This document shows positions 17,818 through 29,383 of a stretch of 63,486 bases of DNA, in pieces. Positions within the stretch are counted from its first letter, which is position 1. Each line of letters begins with the position of its first letter. Source of the DNA: Massilia glaciei (GTDB lineage Bacteria; Pseudomonadota; Gammaproteobacteria; Burkholderiales; Burkholderiaceae_D); NCBI RefSeq assembly GCF_003011895.2, contig NZ_PXWF02000139.1:1-63486 (forward strand), given 5' to 3'. The notes below the pieces were generated by a model. The model saw only the letters and a list, made by a program, of their open reading frames with translations. It made no database searches and was not told the origin of the DNA. The position numbers and the translations under genes were made by a program.

Positions 17818-17949
17818 ATGAACATCCTCAAAAACATGGAAGCGATCTTTCTGGCGGCAGTGGTCCTGGCAGGCGTCAGCGGCCTCGCAAATGCCGCCGG
17901 CAAGCCGGCGCACGCTGTCGCCACCGCGGTCGCCCCATCAGCCCGATAG
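17818..17949 (+). CDS. Small exported peptide, array member 4, short form
   Basis: A 43-residue peptide starting MNILKNMEAIFLAAVVLAG, clearly related to the other three, with a CAGGAG ribosome binding site. It keeps the signal-type segment (ending near LANAAGK) but has only about 17 residues after it and lacks the VSVAG...AKR motif. It has no leader of its own, lies 18 nt after member 3 and is presumably co-transcribed with it. It may be a decayed copy or a distinct short peptide. Confidence 0.6.
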   Translation: MNILKNMEAIFLAAVVLAGVSGLANAAGKPAHAVATAVAPSAR

Positions 17950-18129
17950 CGCCCCGCGCGCTGATCGCCGCTTCCGGAAATCCGTCCAAGGCACTACCTC
18001 CCGTTTCGCCGGCCCCGCGCCATTTTCCACCGAACTCCCCACACTGATCGCCCCGGCCTTTTGCCGCTTGTCAAAAGGCTGCCGATTGCGATAGCCGCGC
18101 CCACAGTTATGGGGCGTGCCTTCCGGGCG
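17950..18129. other. Intergenic spacer
   Basis: Spacer between the peptide array and the convergent lipoprotein genes. No gene or repeat recognised before the terminator. Confidence 0.4.
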
Positions 18130-18157
18130 AAAAAAAAGCCCGCTGTTTAGCGGGCTT
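18130..18157 (-). terminator. Rho-independent terminator of the lipoprotein pair
   Basis: Stem AAGCCCGCT, loop GTTT, stem AGCGGGCTT, with a run of eight A on the plus strand that becomes a U-tract for minus-strand transcripts. It lies about 140 nt beyond the stop of the second lipoprotein gene. Confidence 0.85.
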
Positions 18158-18296
18158 AAATCCAATTCTTTTCTGAGGAGAGCTGGAGGAGACGGATGCA
18201 TTATGCTGCTGTGCGGAATATAACTCCAATTTATCTTTGGAATGCCTGATATTCCTGATGCTTATATCTCCCCCGACTCCCTTCGCCGACAGCCTC

Positions 18297-18968
18297 CTAG
18301 ATGCAGGTGATGTCGATGTTCGACACGGCGGCGTCGCCCATGGTGCCGCTGGGCATTACCCCGCTGTCGATGGAGCAGATCTGGCCCGTCGGCTGCTTGA
18401 AGATGCTCACGCCATAGGTCGTGTTGTACCTGACATTGGCAAAGGCGTAGACCACGTCCGGCGTGGCGGTCGCCGGCGGCGTTGGCGCGACAGGGGTGAC
18501 CGGGTTCTGGCCACTGCTGCCGTTGATCAGCACCAGGCCTTCCTTGGTCAGCCCCTTGACCTTGCCGCCGACCGCGAAGGTATTGATGACGCACTGCACG
18601 ATGACGTTGATCTCGGCGAGCCGGCCAGCGGTGTCGGTGCCGTTGATCAGCTCGCATGTCTGGTGCTGGGGGAAGTACTTCTCGGCGACAGTCTGTCCGA
18701 CCTGCAACGGCTTTTCCGCGATTTTGACATCGTAGGTCGTGCCGTAATCTATGCTTTTTGGAAATGCGAAAGTGACGTCGCTGATGCTGCCGATGTTGCC
18801 GGCGGCGGGTACCGGTTCGATGGTCTGGTCGCCGTTGACCAGTTTGAGGCCCGGGTAGGCCAGGCCGGTGACGGTGCCGCGCACTTCAAAACTCGCTTTG
18901 CCGCCGCATGCGGCCAGCAAGGCCACCAACGCCACGGCGATGCTGGTGCGTACGAAAGATAAGGTCAT
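18297..18968 (-). CDS. Lipoprotein with two GL-repeat domains (second of pair)
   Basis: A 223-residue predicted lipoprotein. The signal peptide ends in the lipobox LAAC at about residues 18-21. Two similar beta-rich repeats follow: VRGTVTGLAYPGLKLVNG (about 27-44) and VGGKVKGLTKEGLVLINGS (about 125-143). Each continues through a Y-x-T-T-Y segment and ends in a cysteine (NVIVQC, NIDITCI). The upstream gene encodes a paralogue with the same architecture. Start 18968 has the expected signal sequence; an upstream in-frame extension does not. Function unknown; surface or periplasmic adhesion-like modules are possible. Confidence 0.75.
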   Translation of the reverse strand: MTLSFVRTSIAVALVALLAACGGKASFEVRGTVTGLAYPGLKLVNGDQTIEPVPAAGNIGSISDVTFAFPKSIDYGTTYDVKIAEKPLQVGQTVAEKYFPQHQTCELINGTDTAGRLAEINVIVQCVINTFAVGGKVKGLTKEGLVLINGSSGQNPVTPVAPTPPATATPDVVYAFANVRYNTTYGVSIFKQPTGQICSIDSGVMPSGTMGDAAVSNIDITCI

Positions 18969-19011
18969 CAAAATTCTCCTGGATGTATTGGGTGAGCGTG
19001 ACGCGGCGGCA

Positions 19012-19617
19012 TCAGATGCAGTTGATCCGCACGACGGTCGGCAGGTCCACCGCGCCCATCGTGCCAATGTTTTCGGAAATGGTGCAGGTCTGGTTCGCCG
19101 GCTGGGTGAGGATGGTCACGCCGTAGGGTTCGCCGTCCGGCACCAGCATCGGCATGACGAACGTGGGCACGATCGCCGGCGCGGTGGCGCCCTCGGTGCC
19201 GGCGATGTTGAGCTTGTCGGCGCCGTTGACGATAACCATCTGGCTGTTCACCTTGAGGCCGCGGATCTGCCCGCCCAGCACCCGTTTTTCGGTGACGCAC
19301 GAGATCAGGATATTGGTGATCGAGTACGAACCGGTCGTGCCCGTGTTGTTGATCGGTGTGCAAAACGCCCCGGTCGGCTGGGTCTTGACGGTGACGTTGT
19401 AGCCGGTGTCGCCGGCCACGCGTTCCGGGAAAATGAAGCTGGTCGCGCCGACCAGCACGACGAAATCCTGGCCGCCGTTGTTTTGAAGGACCAGGCCGGT
19501 TTTGGTCAGGCCGCTGACGCTGCCGCTGATCGAGAGGTTGCCGTCGCCGCCGCCGCAGGCGCCCAGGCTGAGCGCGCACGCCAAGGCGACGCAGGAACGC
19601 AGATACAGTTTTTTCAT
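19012..19617 (-). CDS. Lipoprotein with two GL-repeat domains (first of pair)
   Basis: A 201-residue predicted lipoprotein with lipobox LGAC, then two repeats: ISGSVSGLTKTGLVLQNNG (about 30-48) and LGGQIRGLKVNSQMVIVNG (about 113-131). Each repeat ends in a cysteine (NILISC, VVRINCI) and contains a conserved TQPxxxxC segment, so each repeat may hold one disulphide. It lies 43 nt upstream of its paralogue in the same direction. Function not recognised. Confidence 0.75.
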   Translation of the reverse strand: MKKLYLRSCVALACALSLGACGGGDGNLSISGSVSGLTKTGLVLQNNGGQDFVVLVGATSFIFPERVAGDTGYNVTVKTQPTGAFCTPINNTGTTGSYSITNILISCVTEKRVLGGQIRGLKVNSQMVIVNGADKLNIAGTEGATAPAIVPTFVMPMLVPDGEPYGVTILTQPANQTCTISENIGTMGAVDLPTVVRINCI

Positions 19618-19739
19618 GATTTCTCCAAATTCGGGAAGGTGGGCAGGGCTGGCGCCGGCGCCGGGATTGCTGGGTTTGGCCGCCATTCTAGTGCATTTGC
19701 AGGGGGTGCGGCCCAAACTCCTGTATCTCCTTGTAACAA

Positions 19740-21134
19740 TTATTCGATCTTTGCCTGTTCGCAAAGTGATTTTTTGCCCTTCAGCGAGCACGTATTGCGC
19801 AGCTTGCCGTCGCGGTCCCAGACCCGCACGTCCCAGCTGTCGGCGCCGTCGCGCTCCATGGTCATGTAGCCGAAGCCGTTGACCCAGGAGCTGACGTTTT
19901 CGGTGCGCGCGCCGGGCGCTGGCGAGGCGTCCGGCGGCAGCGGCGACGGCAACGGCGCGCCGCCCTGGGCGCTGCCCGAAATGCCCGAAACGAACTGGCT
20001 CGGGTGCCCGCTCGAAAAACTGATCTGTTCCCACTGGTGGATATGGCCGGACAGGATGGCGCTCATCTTTGGGGGCAGCAGGCCCGGCGAGACGGCGCCG
20101 AAGGCGTCGATCAAACCCTGGTCGCCGCCGCTCAGCCTGGGCGCGGCGGCGGTTCCGAAGTTGGCCAGGCTCAGGATCGGATGGTGGTTGACGCCGATGT
20201 TGTGGGCCGCCCCGTGCGTCAGGGCCTCGACCTGGCGGTAGGTGGCGCCGTATTTCCGCATCCGGACGTCGCGCCGGTCGAAGCCGCGCCAGTGCGTGTT
20301 GGCGGTGTCGAACACGATCAACTGGGCGTCGCCGCCGAGCGGCACCGCGTAGGCGTCGCTGTAGTCGCCGAGCGCGTCGTCGGCCGGGGCGTTGCAGTCG
20401 CGTCGGGGCAGCAGCGGGCGCGGATCGAGGAAGCGCCAATAGCCCTGGCCGGCGCGTTTGCAGCTCTCGTGGTTGCCGCGCGCCATCACCCACGGCGCGG
20501 CCCCGAGCAGCGCCCGGGCCGGGCCGAAGAAATCGTCGCGCCAGGTGTCCCAGCCATACCCCCACGGGCTGCCGGCGCAGCCGGCGTTGCCGGCCGGGCA
20601 GGCCTGTTCGCGGTAATGGTAGTCGCCCACGTGCACCACCAGCTCGGGCTCCCACGCGGCGGCGGCGGCCGCGATGGCGGCGAACGGGAACGCGGCCGGG
20701 TCGTTGCATGCCTGGAATTGGTTGTCGCGCCTGACCATGCGGCAGCCGGTGTCGCCGATGACGACGATGCGGCGCAAGCGCGACGCGGGCACGGGCAGCG
20801 CGCGCCCCAGCACCGCCGCGCTGCGGGTGCCGGCCGGCAGCGCCGCCTCGCAGGTGAGCACGGGAAACGCGGCCGGCTTGGCGTCGCGCGGCTCGGCAAC
20901 CGGGCGCTGCGCGGCGATGGTCGCGGCGCGCGCGCGCGTCGCCATGGCGCGGGGCAGGCCGTCGATGCTGATCTGCGGGCAGGACGCCAGCGCGCCTATC
21001 ACGCGGGCCGTGGCCGCGCCCTGCTCGCCGAGCACGACGAAGGATGAGAAATCCGGCGCGCCGGGCGTGTGGGTCGCGGCGCAGCCCGCCAGCAGGGCGC
21101 CGGCCAGCAGGGGCGGCAGGGTAATTTTTGTCAT
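19740..21134 (-). CDS. Calcineurin-like metallophosphoesterase lipoprotein
   Basis: A 464-residue predicted lipoprotein (signal peptide with lipobox LAGC) carrying a calcineurin-type metallophosphoesterase domain. The metal-binding motifs appear in order: IGDTGCR, VHVGDYHY, ARGNHES, VNHHP and SGHIHQWE. This set fits the purple-acid-phosphatase-like branch of secreted phosphoesterases. The start at 21134 gives the signal peptide directly. It is transcribed away from the HAD phosphatase gene across a 125-bp divergent spacer. Substrate unknown. Confidence 0.85.
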   Translation of the reverse strand: MTKITLPPLLAGALLAGCAATHTPGAPDFSSFVVLGEQGAATARVIGALASCPQISIDGLPRAMATRARAATIAAQRPVAEPRDAKPAAFPVLTCEAALPAGTRSAAVLGRALPVPASRLRRIVVIGDTGCRMVRRDNQFQACNDPAAFPFAAIAAAAAAWEPELVVHVGDYHYREQACPAGNAGCAGSPWGYGWDTWRDDFFGPARALLGAAPWVMARGNHESCKRAGQGYWRFLDPRPLLPRRDCNAPADDALGDYSDAYAVPLGGDAQLIVFDTANTHWRGFDRRDVRMRKYGATYRQVEALTHGAAHNIGVNHHPILSLANFGTAAAPRLSGGDQGLIDAFGAVSPGLLPPKMSAILSGHIHQWEQISFSSGHPSQFVSGISGSAQGGAPLPSPLPPDASPAPGARTENVSSWVNGFGYMTMERDGADSWDVRVWDRDGKLRNTCSLKGKKSLCEQAKIE

Positions 21135-21259
21135 GGGAATGCCTGTTACGCGAATCAGGCAATTTAACATGGCGGACGCAGGCGCCGCGCGGCGGCGATT
21201 TGATTTTCGGCCCCGTCCTCGCTATGCTGGTCACCCGTCCCACCACCGCGCCAGCGACC

Positions 21260-21991
21260 ATGACCCCGCCTCCCGCCTACGCCCGCCCGAAAGCCATCCT
21301 GTTCGACCTCGACGACACCTTGTGGCCGATCGGGCCCGTCATCGCGCGCGCCGAGCAGTCGCTGCACGACTGGCTGGGCCTGCACGCGCCGCGCGTGGCG
21401 CGGGCGTTTTCGATCGACGCGCTGCGCCAGGCAAGGCTGGCCATGCTCGCGCGCGAGCCCGGCTACGGGCTCGACCTCGGCGCCCTGCGCCGGGCCGGCC
21501 TGCATGCGGCCTTCGCCGAGGCCGGCGAGGACGGCGCCAAGGTCGAGCATGCGATGTCGCATTTTTTCGCAGCGCGCAACGCCGTTGCGCTGTACGAGGA
21601 TGTGTTGCCGGCGCTGCGGGCGATGGGGCGGCGCCACCTGCTCGGTTCGGTCACGAACGGCAACGCCGACCTGCACGCGATCGGCCTGGCGCACCATTTC
21701 GGGGTGTCGGTCGCGGCCAGCGAGTTCGGCCGCGCCAAGCCGGACCCGGCCATCTTCCACGCCGCCTGCGCCGGGCTCGGCGTAACGCCCGCCGAGGCCG
21801 TCTACGTCGGCGACGATTTGTTGCTCGATGTGCAAGGCGCCCAGCGCGCGGGCCTGCGCGCCGTCTGGCTCAACCGCAACGGCGGCGCCGCCCATCCCGG
21901 GCACGGGGTGCTGCCCGACGCCATCTGCGGCGACTTCCATCAACTGCTGGCGTGGCTCGAGCTAGACGGCGCCGGCGTTCGGAAGCCCTGA
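21260..21991 (+). CDS. HAD-superfamily hydrolase
   Basis: A 243-residue haloacid-dehalogenase-type phosphatase. The four HAD motifs are present: nucleophile FDLDDTLW (about residues 15-22), SVTNGNAD (motif II Thr), RAKPDPAIF (motif III Lys) and VGDDLLLDVQGA (motif IV). The insertion after motif I is an alpha-helical cap, as in YjjG/phosphoglycolate-type enzymes that act on small phosphorylated metabolites or nucleotides. Substrate cannot be assigned from sequence. Confidence 0.85.
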   Translation: MTPPPAYARPKAILFDLDDTLWPIGPVIARAEQSLHDWLGLHAPRVARAFSIDALRQARLAMLAREPGYGLDLGALRRAGLHAAFAEAGEDGAKVEHAMSHFFAARNAVALYEDVLPALRAMGRRHLLGSVTNGNADLHAIGLAHHFGVSVAASEFGRAKPDPAIFHAACAGLGVTPAEAVYVGDDLLLDVQGAQRAGLRAVWLNRNGGAAHPGHGVLPDAICGDFHQLLAWLELDGAGVRKP

Positions 21992-22125
21992 AGGGCCGGC
22001 ATTTGCCGCTGCCGTGCCAAGCAACTGCACAGCGCCTCCCCGAACGTGCATAATGGGATCCTTGCCGGCGCACTTCGGGATCCTTGCCGCCGGCCTGACT
22101 TGCAACCGTCCCCACTGAATAAACC

Positions 22126-23142
22126 ATGCAACTCGATACCCGCGCACAAACATTGCTAAAGGCCCTGGTCGAGCGTTACATCGCCGACGGCCAGCCGGTC
22201 GGCTCGCGCGCGCTCTCGAAGATCTCCGGGCTCGAGCTGTCGCCGGCGACCGTCCGCAACATCATGGCCGACCTCGAGGAAATGGGCTACGTGGCCAGCC
22301 CGCACACCTCGGCCGGCCGGGTCCCGACCCCGCGCGGCTACCGCATCTTCGTCGACACCCTGCTCACGGTGCAGCACATCGACGAGCAATCGGTCGAGGG
22401 CCGCATGCGCCTGCAGTCGCAGCAGCCGCAAAAAATGATCGCCAACGCGGCCCAGATGCTGTCGTCGCTGTCGCAGTTCGCCGGCGTGGTGCTCAGCCCG
22501 CGGCGCGAATCGGTGTTCCAGCAGATCGACTTCCTGCGCCTGTCCGAGCGCCGCATCCTGCTCGTGATCGTCGACCCGCGCGGCGACGTGCAGAACCGGC
22601 TGCTGCTCACCGATGTCGACTACACGCCGTCGCAACTGGTGCAGTCGGCCAACTACATCAACCAGAACTACGGCGGGCTCTCGTTCGACGACGTGCGCGT
22701 GCGCCTGACGGGCGAGTTGCGCCAACTGCGCGACGACATGGGGCGCCTGATGCAGGCGGCCGTCGAGGCCGGCAGCGAGGCGATGGCCGACAGCTCCGAC
22801 GACATGGTCATCTCGGGCGAGCGCAACCTGCTCAGCGTGTCCGACCTGTCGTCGAACATGTCCTCGCTGCGCCAGTTGTTCGACATGTTCGAGCAAAAGA
22901 CGGGGCTGATGCAATTGCTCGACGTCTCGAGCAAGGCGACCGGCGTGCAGATTTTCATCGGCGGCGAGTCGAACCTGGTGCCGATGGACGAGATGAGCGT
23001 GGTCACCGCGCCCTACGAGGTCAACGGGAAGATCGTCGGCACGCTGGGGGTGATAGGGCCGACCCGCATGGCCTACGAGCGCGTGATCCCGATCGTCGAC
23101 ATCACGGCCAAGCTGCTCTCGAACGCGCTGAGCCACACCTGA
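22126..23142 (+). CDS. hrcA: Heat-inducible transcription repressor HrcA
   Basis: A 338-residue repressor of the groE/dnaK heat-shock operons. The N-terminal winged helix (residues 1-70, [18 protein letters not shown]) and the following TSAGRVPT match the family, as does the C-terminal GAF-like domain. HrcA binds CIRCE inverted repeats; no TTAGCACTC-type CIRCE was found upstream here. A short direct repeat (GGGATCCTTGCCG twice, 22054-22090) lies in its leader. Confidence 0.95.
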   Translation: MQLDTRAQTLLKALVERYIADGQPVGSRALSKISGLELSPATVRNIMADLEEMGYVASPHTSAGRVPTPRGYRIFVDTLLTVQHIDEQSVEGRMRLQSQQPQKMIANAAQMLSSLSQFAGVVLSPRRESVFQQIDFLRLSERRILLVIVDPRGDVQNRLLLTDVDYTPSQLVQSANYINQNYGGLSFDDVRVRLTGELRQLRDDMGRLMQAAVEAGSEAMADSSDDMVISGERNLLSVSDLSSNMSSLRQLFDMFEQKTGLMQLLDVSSKATGVQIFIGGESNLVPMDEMSVVTAPYEVNGKIVGTLGVIGPTRMAYERVIPIVDITAKLLSNALSHT

Positions 23143-23197
23143 GAGCGCGCCCGCGCCGCCCGCCGGGCGGATGCGGCCCGGCGGGCGGCGGACGCGG

Positions 23198-23626
23198 TCA
23201 GGCCCGGTGCGGGCAGGCCGGCTTGATGCAATTGCCGTAGATGGCAAGCGCGTGGTCGGCGATGTTGAAGCCGCGCTCGTCGGCGATCTTGTGCTGGCGC
23301 GATTCGATCTGCTCGTCGTAGAACTCCTCGACCCGGCCGCAATCGAGGCACACGAGGTGGTCGTGGTGCGAGCCGGCGTTGAGTTCGAAGATCGCCTTGC
23401 CGGTCTCGAAATGGTTGCGGTGTAGCAAGCCCGCCTGCTCGAACTGGGTCAACACGCGGTACACGGTGGCCAATCCGACATCCATGTTTTCGGTCAGCAG
23501 GATCTTGTAGACGTCTTCGGCCGTCAGATGCCGGACCTCGCTGTTCTGGAAGATTTCGAGGATTTTCAGGCGGGGCAGCGTGGCTTTCAGGCCGCTTGCC
23601 TTGAGGTCGCTTGGGTTGTTACTCAT
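23198..23626 (-). CDS. fur: Ferric uptake regulator
   Basis: A 142-residue iron-responsive repressor. Winged-helix DNA-binding domain ([22 protein letters not shown]) and C-terminal metal-binding dimerisation domain with [11 protein letters not shown] are intact. Start 23626 (MSNNPSDLK) was chosen for family length. It is transcribed divergently from bamE, an arrangement widely seen in beta- and gammaproteobacteria. Confidence 0.95.
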   Translation of the reverse strand: MSNNPSDLKASGLKATLPRLKILEIFQNSEVRHLTAEDVYKILLTENMDVGLATVYRVLTQFEQAGLLHRNHFETGKAIFELNAGSHHDHLVCLDCGRVEEFYDEQIESRQHKIADERGFNIADHALAIYGNCIKPACPHRA

Positions 23627-23717
23627 GTTTGTTACTCGTATATTGGCGTAGTGCTTTATCATATAGCGTTTTAAGCGGAAGCGCCTAGCCTTCCGTCCAA
23701 CGATTTCGGGGTCACCT
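23627..23717. promoter_or_regulatory. Divergent fur-bamE promoter region
   Basis: A 91-bp AT-rich spacer between two divergent start codons. It contains TATATT and TTATCATATA words suitable as -10 elements for either direction. No confident Fur box was made out by eye. Confidence 0.4.
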
Positions 23718-24263
23718 ATGCGCGTCAATCTTGTTTTCTTGCACCGTTTTAATGTCCGGGCACCCTTGCTCGCGGGCCTGGCATGCGCCGCGCTGACCCT
23801 GTCGGGTTGCGCCTCGTGGAGCACGGACAAGCAGGCGGCCCAGGCCGGTGAGGGCACGCAGACCGTGGCGGCGACCAAGCTTGAAAAATTCCTGTGGATC
23901 TTCACGCCCTACCGTCCCGACATCCAGCAGGGCAACTTCATCTCCAAGGAGATGCTCGAACAGCTCAAGGTCGGCCAGACGCGCGAGCAGGTCCAGTTCA
24001 TCCTGGGCACCCCCCTGTTGACCGACATCTTCCACGCGGACCGCTGGGACTTTCCTTTCCGCCTGCAGCGCGGCAACGGCGAGCTCACGACGAGCCTGGT
24101 GACGGTCCACTTCAAGGGCGACGTGCTCGAGAATATCGAGGGCGGCAACTTGCCGACCGAGCGCGAGTACATCGACCGCATCGCCGGCAAGACCGTGGTG
24201 GCCGCCAAGGAAAAGCCGAAGAAGGAAGAAGCCGGCTCGGCCAGCATCAAGATCAACAAGTAA
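23718..24263 (+). CDS. bamE: Outer-membrane protein assembly factor BamE
   Basis: A 181-residue lipoprotein of the BAM complex (also called SmpA/OmlA). The signal peptide ends in the lipobox LSGC. The BamE core carries [30 protein letters not shown] and DRWDFPFR, all family signatures. A lysine-rich tail follows. The next gene is dapB, as usual in betaproteobacteria. Confidence 0.94.
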   Translation: MRVNLVFLHRFNVRAPLLAGLACAALTLSGCASWSTDKQAAQAGEGTQTVAATKLEKFLWIFTPYRPDIQQGNFISKEMLEQLKVGQTREQVQFILGTPLLTDIFHADRWDFPFRLQRGNGELTTSLVTVHFKGDVLENIEGGNLPTEREYIDRIAGKTVVAAKEKPKKEEAGSASIKINK

Positions 24264-24358
24264 AGCGCAGCAGGCGGCGCGCGGCAGACGGCGCCGCACT
24301 GGCTCGGTGGGGCGCCGGTCGCCCCGCCGCCGATCAAACCCCCGTTCGGATGTTGACA

Positions 24359-25168
24359 ATGAACCAATTAAGTATTGCAGTGGCGGGCGCCAGCGGGCGC
24401 ATGGGCAGGATCTTGGTCGAAGCGATCGCCGAGGCGCCCGACACGGTGCTCGCCGGCGCGCTCGACGTCGCCGGCTCGCCCGGCGTGGGCACCGATGCGG
24501 GGGCGTTTTCGGGCCAGCCGACGGGCGTGACGATCGCCTCCAAGCTGGCCGACGGCCTTGCGACGGCGCGCTTTTTGATCGACTTCACGCGCCCCGAAGG
24601 CACCCTCAGGCACCTGGCCTATTGCGCCGAGCACGGCATCAAGATGATCATCGGCACCACCGGATTCGACGAGGCCGGCAAGGCCGCGATCCGCGCGGCG
24701 GCCGAAAAAACCGCGATCATGTTCGCCCCCAACATGAGCGTGGGCGTGAATGTGACGCTCAAGCTGCTCGAACTGGCAGCCAAAAGCTTATCGGAAGGGT
24801 ATGACATCGAAATCGTCGAGGCGCACCACCGCCACAAGGTCGACGCGCCGTCGGGCACCGCGCTGCAAATGGGGGAGGTCATCGCCGACGCCCTGGGGCG
24901 CGACCTCAAGCAATGCGCCATCTACGGGCGCGAGGGCGTCACCGGCGCGCGCGACCCGTCGACCATCGGTTTCGCCACCATCCGCGGCGGCGACATCGTG
25001 GGCGACCACACCGTCCTGTTCGCTGGCATAGGCGAGCGCATCGAGATCAGCCACAAGTCGAGCAGCCGCGCCACGTACGCGCAAGGCGCCCTGCGCGCGG
25101 CGCGCTTTTTGGCCGACAAGCCCAGCGGCCTGTACGACATGCAGGACGTGCTCGCGCTCAGAGGATGA
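24359..25168 (+). CDS. dapB: 4-hydroxy-tetrahydrodipicolinate reductase
   Basis: A 269-residue cytoplasmic NAD(P)H enzyme of lysine and diaminopimelate biosynthesis. The Rossmann motif [10 protein letters not shown], the catalytic [16 protein letters not shown] and the C-terminal domain are complete. The start was set at MNQLSIAV; an ATG three codons earlier (24350) is possible. It follows bamE by 95 nt. Confidence 0.96.
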   Translation: MNQLSIAVAGASGRMGRILVEAIAEAPDTVLAGALDVAGSPGVGTDAGAFSGQPTGVTIASKLADGLATARFLIDFTRPEGTLRHLAYCAEHGIKMIIGTTGFDEAGKAAIRAAAEKTAIMFAPNMSVGVNVTLKLLELAAKSLSEGYDIEIVEAHHRHKVDAPSGTALQMGEVIADALGRDLKQCAIYGREGVTGARDPSTIGFATIRGGDIVGDHTVLFAGIGERIEISHKSSSRATYAQGALRAARFLADKPSGLYDMQDVLALRG

Positions 25169-25275
25169 CAGCCTCTTAAGCGCTAACGACAGCCTCCCAG
25201 GCGGCGCGCCGGCTGGCCGGTCCAAGGGTTCAACCAGGTTCGCCCGTTCGGGCGGACCGCCACCGGAGAATGAGT

Positions 25276-25602
25276 ATGGCCAGCGCAGAACTTAACGGTG
25301 CCGCGATCGTCGATTGGGACACCTTCCACGCCGAAAGCCGCAAGGCCTTCGGTTTCCCCGAGTTCTACGGCAACACCATGGACGCCTGGGTCGATTGCCT
25401 CAGCTACCTGCGCGACGAGGACGGCATGACGCGCTTCCGCCTGTTCGCCAACGAGGTGCTGCAAATCGTCATCAAGGACGCCGCCGTGCTGCGCGAGCGC
25501 GCCCCCGATCTGCTCGAGGAGATCACCTTTTGCGTCGCCGGCATCAACGAGCGCTACGAGGACTACGGCGAAAAGCCGGCCCTCAAGCTGGTGCTGCAGT
25601 AG
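25276..25602 (+). CDS. Barstar-family (barnase inhibitor-like) protein
   Basis: A 108-residue acidic protein with the barstar signature: a Trp/Phe-rich N-terminal helix (WDTFHAESRKAFGFPEFYGNT) followed by DAWVDCLSYL. Barstar binds and blocks barnase-type ribonucleases. Two ATGs are available: the one at 25276 has GGAG 7 nt upstream and was preferred over 25270, where the spacing is only 1 nt. No ribonuclease gene is adjacent, so it is an orphan; chromosomal orphans like this are common in betaproteobacteria. Confidence 0.85.
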   Translation: MASAELNGAAIVDWDTFHAESRKAFGFPEFYGNTMDAWVDCLSYLRDEDGMTRFRLFANEVLQIVIKDAAVLRERAPDLLEEITFCVAGINERYEDYGEKPALKLVLQ

Positions 25603-25605
25603 GCC

Positions 25606-25687
25606 GGTTGCGGAAAGCAGGCAGTTTCAGCAAACCGGCGGTTGCGGCAAGCAGGCAGTTTCAGCAACCCGGCGGTTGCAGCAAGCC
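25606..25687. repeat. 34-bp tandem repeat, about 2.4 copies
   Basis: The unit GGTTGCGGMAAGCAGGCAGT plus TTCAGCAAMCCGGC occurs at 25606-25639 and 25640-25673 with two mismatches, then partially (GGTTGCAGCAAGCC) at 25674-25687. It fills the gap between convergent barstar and VOC genes. Confidence 0.8.
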
Positions 25688-25690
25688 GTA

Positions 25691-26056
25691 TCAGATGACG
25701 GCGCGCGGGTCGAAGTGCGGGTTGTAGATCAGCCCGAGCAGATTGCCGAACGGGTCGAGCAGCTCGACCACCTTGATCGACTCGCCCACCTCCTGGATCG
25801 CGGTGTGCACCTGCGCGCCGAGCGCGACGATGCGGGCCGTCTCCGCCTCGATGTCGTCGACGCCCCAGTAGGCGATGCTGCCGTGGGTGCCCGGGGTGCC
25901 GTCCGGCACCAGACCGAGTTCGAAGCCGCCGATCTCGAAGCCCACGTAAAACGGCTGGTCGAAGTAGGGCGCGCGCCCGAACACTTCGGTGAACCAGGTT
26001 TTTGCCATGGCCAGGTCGGGTACCGGGTAGACCGTGGTGCGCAATCCATTGATCAT
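25691..26056 (-). CDS. VOC/glyoxalase-family protein
   Basis: A 121-residue vicinal-oxygen-chelate fold protein with two beta-alpha-beta-beta-beta modules. The N-terminal TTVYPVPDLAMAKTWFTEVFG and C-terminal VVELLDPFGNLLGLIYNP are typical. Such proteins include small dioxygenases, lyases and antibiotic-binding proteins. The substrate cannot be predicted. It is transcribed toward the barstar gene. Confidence 0.85.
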   Translation of the reverse strand: MINGLRTTVYPVPDLAMAKTWFTEVFGRAPYFDQPFYVGFEIGGFELGLVPDGTPGTHGSIAYWGVDDIEAETARIVALGAQVHTAIQEVGESIKVVELLDPFGNLLGLIYNPHFDPRAVI

Positions 26057-26113
26057 GTTTGTCTCCAGTGTGATGAAACAGGCATGATGCCATCGCCGGC
26101 GGCCGTTTAGTGG

Positions 26114-26635
26114 TCAGGGAAACAAAATTTTCACAAGGACTGCGGCATTGAATGCGACCAGCGTGGCCGTCATCCATCTGTGAAGCTTGGCGTCGCTGCG
26201 GATTCCGGCGATGTCGGCATGCACCGTTGCTTCCAGGCGTTCGAAGCGCGCGTCGAGTTTGTCGATTCGGGCGTCGAGCTTGTCGATTCGGGCGTCGAGT
26301 TGGTCGATTCGGGCATCCAGCTTTTCTATTCGGGCGTCCAATCTGCTCTCGAGTTTATCTATTCGGGCATTGATCACTATTTCGATATGCTCGCTTCGCG
26401 CCTTGTGCAATGCCTCCGCATTTTCGAGGCGGCTGTCCAACCTGTCGAGCCTGAGGTTGATCTTATCCACATGGCCATTGAATTCGCTTCGGAGGCGGTC
26501 GAACCCCGGTAGGAAAAATCCGGGCGATTCAAGCACATATGCCAGCGCTTTTGCATGCGCTTCCGCTTGGGTCGAAGGTACACCGGCCGCCTCCAGCGTG
26601 GATGCGTACTGCCGAGGATCGAATTGGTTTGTCAT
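26114..26635 (-). CDS. Coiled-coil protein with C-terminal membrane anchor
   Basis: A 173-residue protein. The N-terminal ~45 residues (QYASTLEAAGVPSTQAEAHA) look like the start of DUF1640/CCDC90-type proteins. Residues about 60-145 are a long coiled coil built on a heptad close to LDARIDK repeated at least five times. The C-terminus is one hydrophobic helix ending VLVKILFP, likely a membrane anchor. The DNA of the coiled coil is a 21-bp minisatellite (about 26255-26350). Proteins of this design recur in bacteria without an agreed role. Start 26635 was preferred to 26662. Confidence 0.75.
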   Translation of the reverse strand: MTNQFDPRQYASTLEAAGVPSTQAEAHAKALAYVLESPGFFLPGFDRLRSEFNGHVDKINLRLDRLDSRLENAEALHKARSEHIEIVINARIDKLESRLDARIEKLDARIDQLDARIDKLDARIDKLDARFERLEATVHADIAGIRSDAKLHRWMTATLVAFNAAVLVKILFP

Positions 26636-26696
26636 AGAAATTAGACAATCCCGCAACGGCATCGTTCACAGCCCAAGCTGCCCCAAACCAGTATAA

Positions 26697-29375
<2,679 letters not shown>

Positions 29376-29383
29376 GGCAGGCG

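Noticed and set aside
21992-22125. Possible CIRCE element upstream of hrcA
   Set aside because: No TTAGCACTC-N9-GAGTGCTAA or close variant; only a short direct repeat is present.
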